The position numbers and the translations under genes are program-made. The notes below the pieces were generated by a model. The model searched no databases. It saw only the letters and a list, made by a program, of their open reading frames with translations, and was not told the origin of the DNA. Below are positions 62,227 through 64,000 of a stretch of 64,000 nt of DNA, one piece after another (positions within the stretch are counted from its first letter, which is position 1; every line of letters begins with the position of its first letter). Origin of the DNA: Desulfopila aestuarii DSM 18488 (GTDB lineage: Bacteria; Desulfobacterota; Desulfobulbia; Desulfobulbales; Desulfocapsaceae); NCBI RefSeq assembly GCF_900143695.1, contig NZ_FRFE01000007.1, forward strand, positions 1 to 64,000, given 5' to 3'.

Positions 62227-63873
62227 TCATTTTTCCGTTTTGCGAATTGCCCAGCAGCACAGCAGCAACACCAGAAGCAGTGAGAGTATCACCATGCCGA
62301 CTGCCCATCCCAGAATGAAACTGAGGTCGAGGGTAGCCATTCCACCATGCCGCAGCCAGCGGCGCGTCAAGCGAAACGCCGGCCATAAGCCGGAGAGAAT
62401 CACCACAAACTGATAGAGCACAGCGCAGAACAGAAAGAGAATGGCCCCCGGCTCCATGGTGGCATTGCGGTTTTCGGTTTTGAAATCGGCAAAATACAGG
62501 CCGAAACCAAGCGCCAGACCAAGACATGTCCAGGTGGTGAGCAGCTCCGTAAAGAGTGATATCCAGTACATCGGCCCCGTTATCTGCAGCATCGAGTTGG
62601 ATACCAGCACCAGAATCAGGGTGAGAAAAGTAAAGGGTGGGAAGTAGAAAAGGTATTTGTACAGGAGATAGCGACCGAGCGACAACGGCCCGGTGCGGAT
62701 GAGATAAAAAGCCCCTCGCTCGTTGCTGATCGACGGGTAGACAAAACGGGTGGCCAGCGATGCCGCCAGAAAGCCCGACAACCCGATATTAGCGAAAGCT
62801 ATCAGATTACTGATATACTGGGTCGGCATTGGCGAACGATCGAGTGGCAGTACCTTGAAGTTGTAGAGATAGACCACCACCAGGGCACCGATCATAAAGA
62901 ACTGCGACCATTCCGAGGAATCACGCAAAAAATGTTTCCCCTCCTTTCGAAAGATCCAAGCGGCGGTGGAATGAAAACGGCGCACTGGTCGAAATGCCAT
63001 ATGGCCGCCAAACGACTCCTGTGACTTGGAAAAACCGGTGATAAAAAGCTTTTCCATCACCATCTCACCCACAAAAAAGAGTACCAGCGGTGTCGTGACC
63101 AACAGCCCAAGCATCAACCAGTCAACCCTGCCGTCCAAAAGGTAAACGGAGAGCATATTGGCTGCCCATCCAGCTGGCAGCCATGGACCGACCGGGGTGG
63201 ATATAGCCGAGAAGTAGTCGATAAACTCCGAATACTTATCTGGATTTACCAGATCCTCCGGCCGCATCATCCGAAAGACCAGATAGAGAAAGATTCCAAA
63301 ACAGAGCGAGAGATAGAGCACAATATCCTTGGTGCGCTTTGCCGGAAAAAGGTAGACGATGGCTACGGTAAGCAGCATGGCAAAGCCCGAAGCGATGGCG
63401 GCTGCTGTTGGAACGGCCACTGCCAGCAGCGGCCAGAATAGGGGTCCTGCAGAAAAGATCGAACCATAGGCACCAAAAACCGGCAAGGTAAAGACCAGAA
63501 TCATCCAGGAGGTGTTGATACTGGTGGTGATGTAACGCATGAAGAAAATTTCCCGCGGTGGAAGCGGAGCAGCGAGTAGAATTTCGTTGTCGTGGGAAAG
63601 ATAGAGGGTTGAGACCGAAGCCACCATCGACGAAAAGATCAACATGGCAAAGATGGTGATCCAGGCCATCTGGAAGATCTTAAGACTCAAAATAACACCC
63701 AGCTCATTCTGGCTGTGAAAATAATTCAGCACCTTATGGGTCACCAGATAGATGGTAACGCAGACTCCAAGACCCAAGAGAAGAATCAGTAGGGAATTGA
63801 TGCCGAACCGTTTGCCCGGAAAAAGCCGGTTGGCACTGGTTCTGAACCAGGGCTGCAGCAGACGGGGCAGCAT
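62227..63873 (-). CDS. ABC exporter membrane subunit
   Basis: A 548-residue membrane protein with about twelve helices in two blocks and the LPPREIFFMRYITTS segment typical of ABC-2-like exporter permeases of the 'putative ABC exporter' type. It overlaps by one base the stop of the ATP-binding gene upstream, so the two form one transporter. The substrate is unknown. Confidence 0.82.
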   Translation of the reverse strand: MLPRLLQPWFRTSANRLFPGKRFGINSLLILLLGLGVCVTIYLVTHKVLNYFHSQNELGVILSLKIFQMAWITIFAMLIFSSMVASVSTLYLSHDNEILLAAPLPPREIFFMRYITTSINTSWMILVFTLPVFGAYGSIFSAGPLFWPLLAVAVPTAAAIASGFAMLLTVAIVYLFPAKRTKDIVLYLSLCFGIFLYLVFRMMRPEDLVNPDKYSEFIDYFSAISTPVGPWLPAGWAANMLSVYLLDGRVDWLMLGLLVTTPLVLFFVGEMVMEKLFITGFSKSQESFGGHMAFRPVRRFHSTAAWIFRKEGKHFLRDSSEWSQFFMIGALVVVYLYNFKVLPLDRSPMPTQYISNLIAFANIGLSGFLAASLATRFVYPSISNERGAFYLIRTGPLSLGRYLLYKYLFYFPPFTFLTLILVLVSNSMLQITGPMYWISLFTELLTTWTCLGLALGFGLYFADFKTENRNATMEPGAILFLFCAVLYQFVVILSGLWPAFRLTRRWLRHGGMATLDLSFILGWAVGMVILSLLLVLLLCCWAIRKTEK

Positions 63874-64000
63874 CAGGCCGGTCCTCCGGGCTGTTTATTA
63901 CCGGTGACTACACCGCGTGGCCCGGTCCTGAGAGCCTTGATCACCTCCTGCAGTTCAAAAGCACCGGTCAACTCTAAAAAGATATCTTCAAGATGACCGC
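63873..64000 (-). CDS. ABC transporter ATP-binding protein, C-terminal end (cut by window end)
   Basis: The minus strand from 64000 to the TGA at 63875-63873 reads about 42 residues including GHLEDIFLELTGAFELQEVI. LEDIFLELTG is a common end of ABC-2 type ATPases. Nucleotide-binding motifs lie outside the window. The stop shares a base with the permease start. Confidence 0.8.
   Translation of the reverse strand, partial: GHLEDIFLELTGAFELQEVIKALRTGPRGVVTGNKQPGGPA

Noticed and set aside
1-64000. CRISPR arrays, tRNA or rRNA genes, prophage
   Set aside because: No regularly spaced repeats, no tRNA cloverleaf or rRNA sequence and no phage structural genes were seen by eye. A tRNAscan and CRISPR search would settle this.

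Overview
The window looks like chromosomal DNA of a Gram-negative anaerobe, most likely a sulfate-reducing Desulfobacterota of the Desulfobulbales type. This is inferred from gene content, not from a search: a Na+-NQR operon with ApbE, a fused AccA-AccD carboxyltransferase, alanine dehydrogenase, a GlcF-like iron-sulfur protein, many hybrid sensor kinases, lipoprotein and outer-membrane functions, and two probable selenocysteine genes. No rRNA, tRNA, CRISPR array or prophage was seen.

Layout. 0-7 kb: the start of an IS4-family transposase, a small membrane protein, an SLT-type lytic transglycosylase, and a PstS-like binding protein overlapping a hybrid sensor kinase. 7-15 kb: uridine kinase, an MFS transporter, and a minus-strand marR-adaptor-RND-TolC efflux operon with a palindromic candidate operator and a clear terminator. 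15-21 kb: lemA with two TPM-domain genes, then a TAXI binding protein paired with a second hybrid kinase. 21-28 kb: a CMD-family protein, a three-gene operon (methionine-rich lipoprotein, an MsrA/HMA-like gene with in-frame UGA, msrAB), a flavin reductase fragment, a periplasmic-sensing HD-GYP protein, and a LysR regulator with in-frame UGA divergent from a C_GCAxxG_C_C protein. 28-39 kb: LysE exporter, a small hydrolase, AlkD-like protein, small lipoproteins, a PAS protein, and a HerA-like ATPase co-translated with a two-component system. 39-47 kb: apbE-nqrABCDEF-nqrM. 47-56 kb: HDOD protein, Lrp regulator with ald, a 55-residue membrane protein, a GlcF-like protein, prfB with its programmed frameshift, lnt and corC. 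56-64 kb: accC, fused accAD, decayed remnants of a polyamine-binding protein and its hybrid kinase, and an ABC exporter cut by the window end.

The strongest new signal is selenocysteine. Two minus-strand genes are each cut by one in-frame UGA, where homologous families carry a functional cysteine, and each UGA is followed at the right distance by a short stem with a G-rich loop. In the LysR protein the UGA (codon 198) falls on the position of the peroxide-sensing Cys199 of OxyR. In the second gene it falls on the position of the catalytic Cys of MsrA or the first metal Cys of HMA domains. The second gene lies between an exported methionine-rich lipoprotein and an exported MsrA-MsrB fusion, which suggests a periplasmic system that takes up oxidant as methionine sulfoxide and repairs it. 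A second theme is sensing through binding proteins: three separate loci pair a solute-binding protein gene with a hybrid histidine kinase (PstS-like, TAXI-like, PotD-like, the last decayed), and the HD-GYP protein carries its own binding-protein-like sensor.
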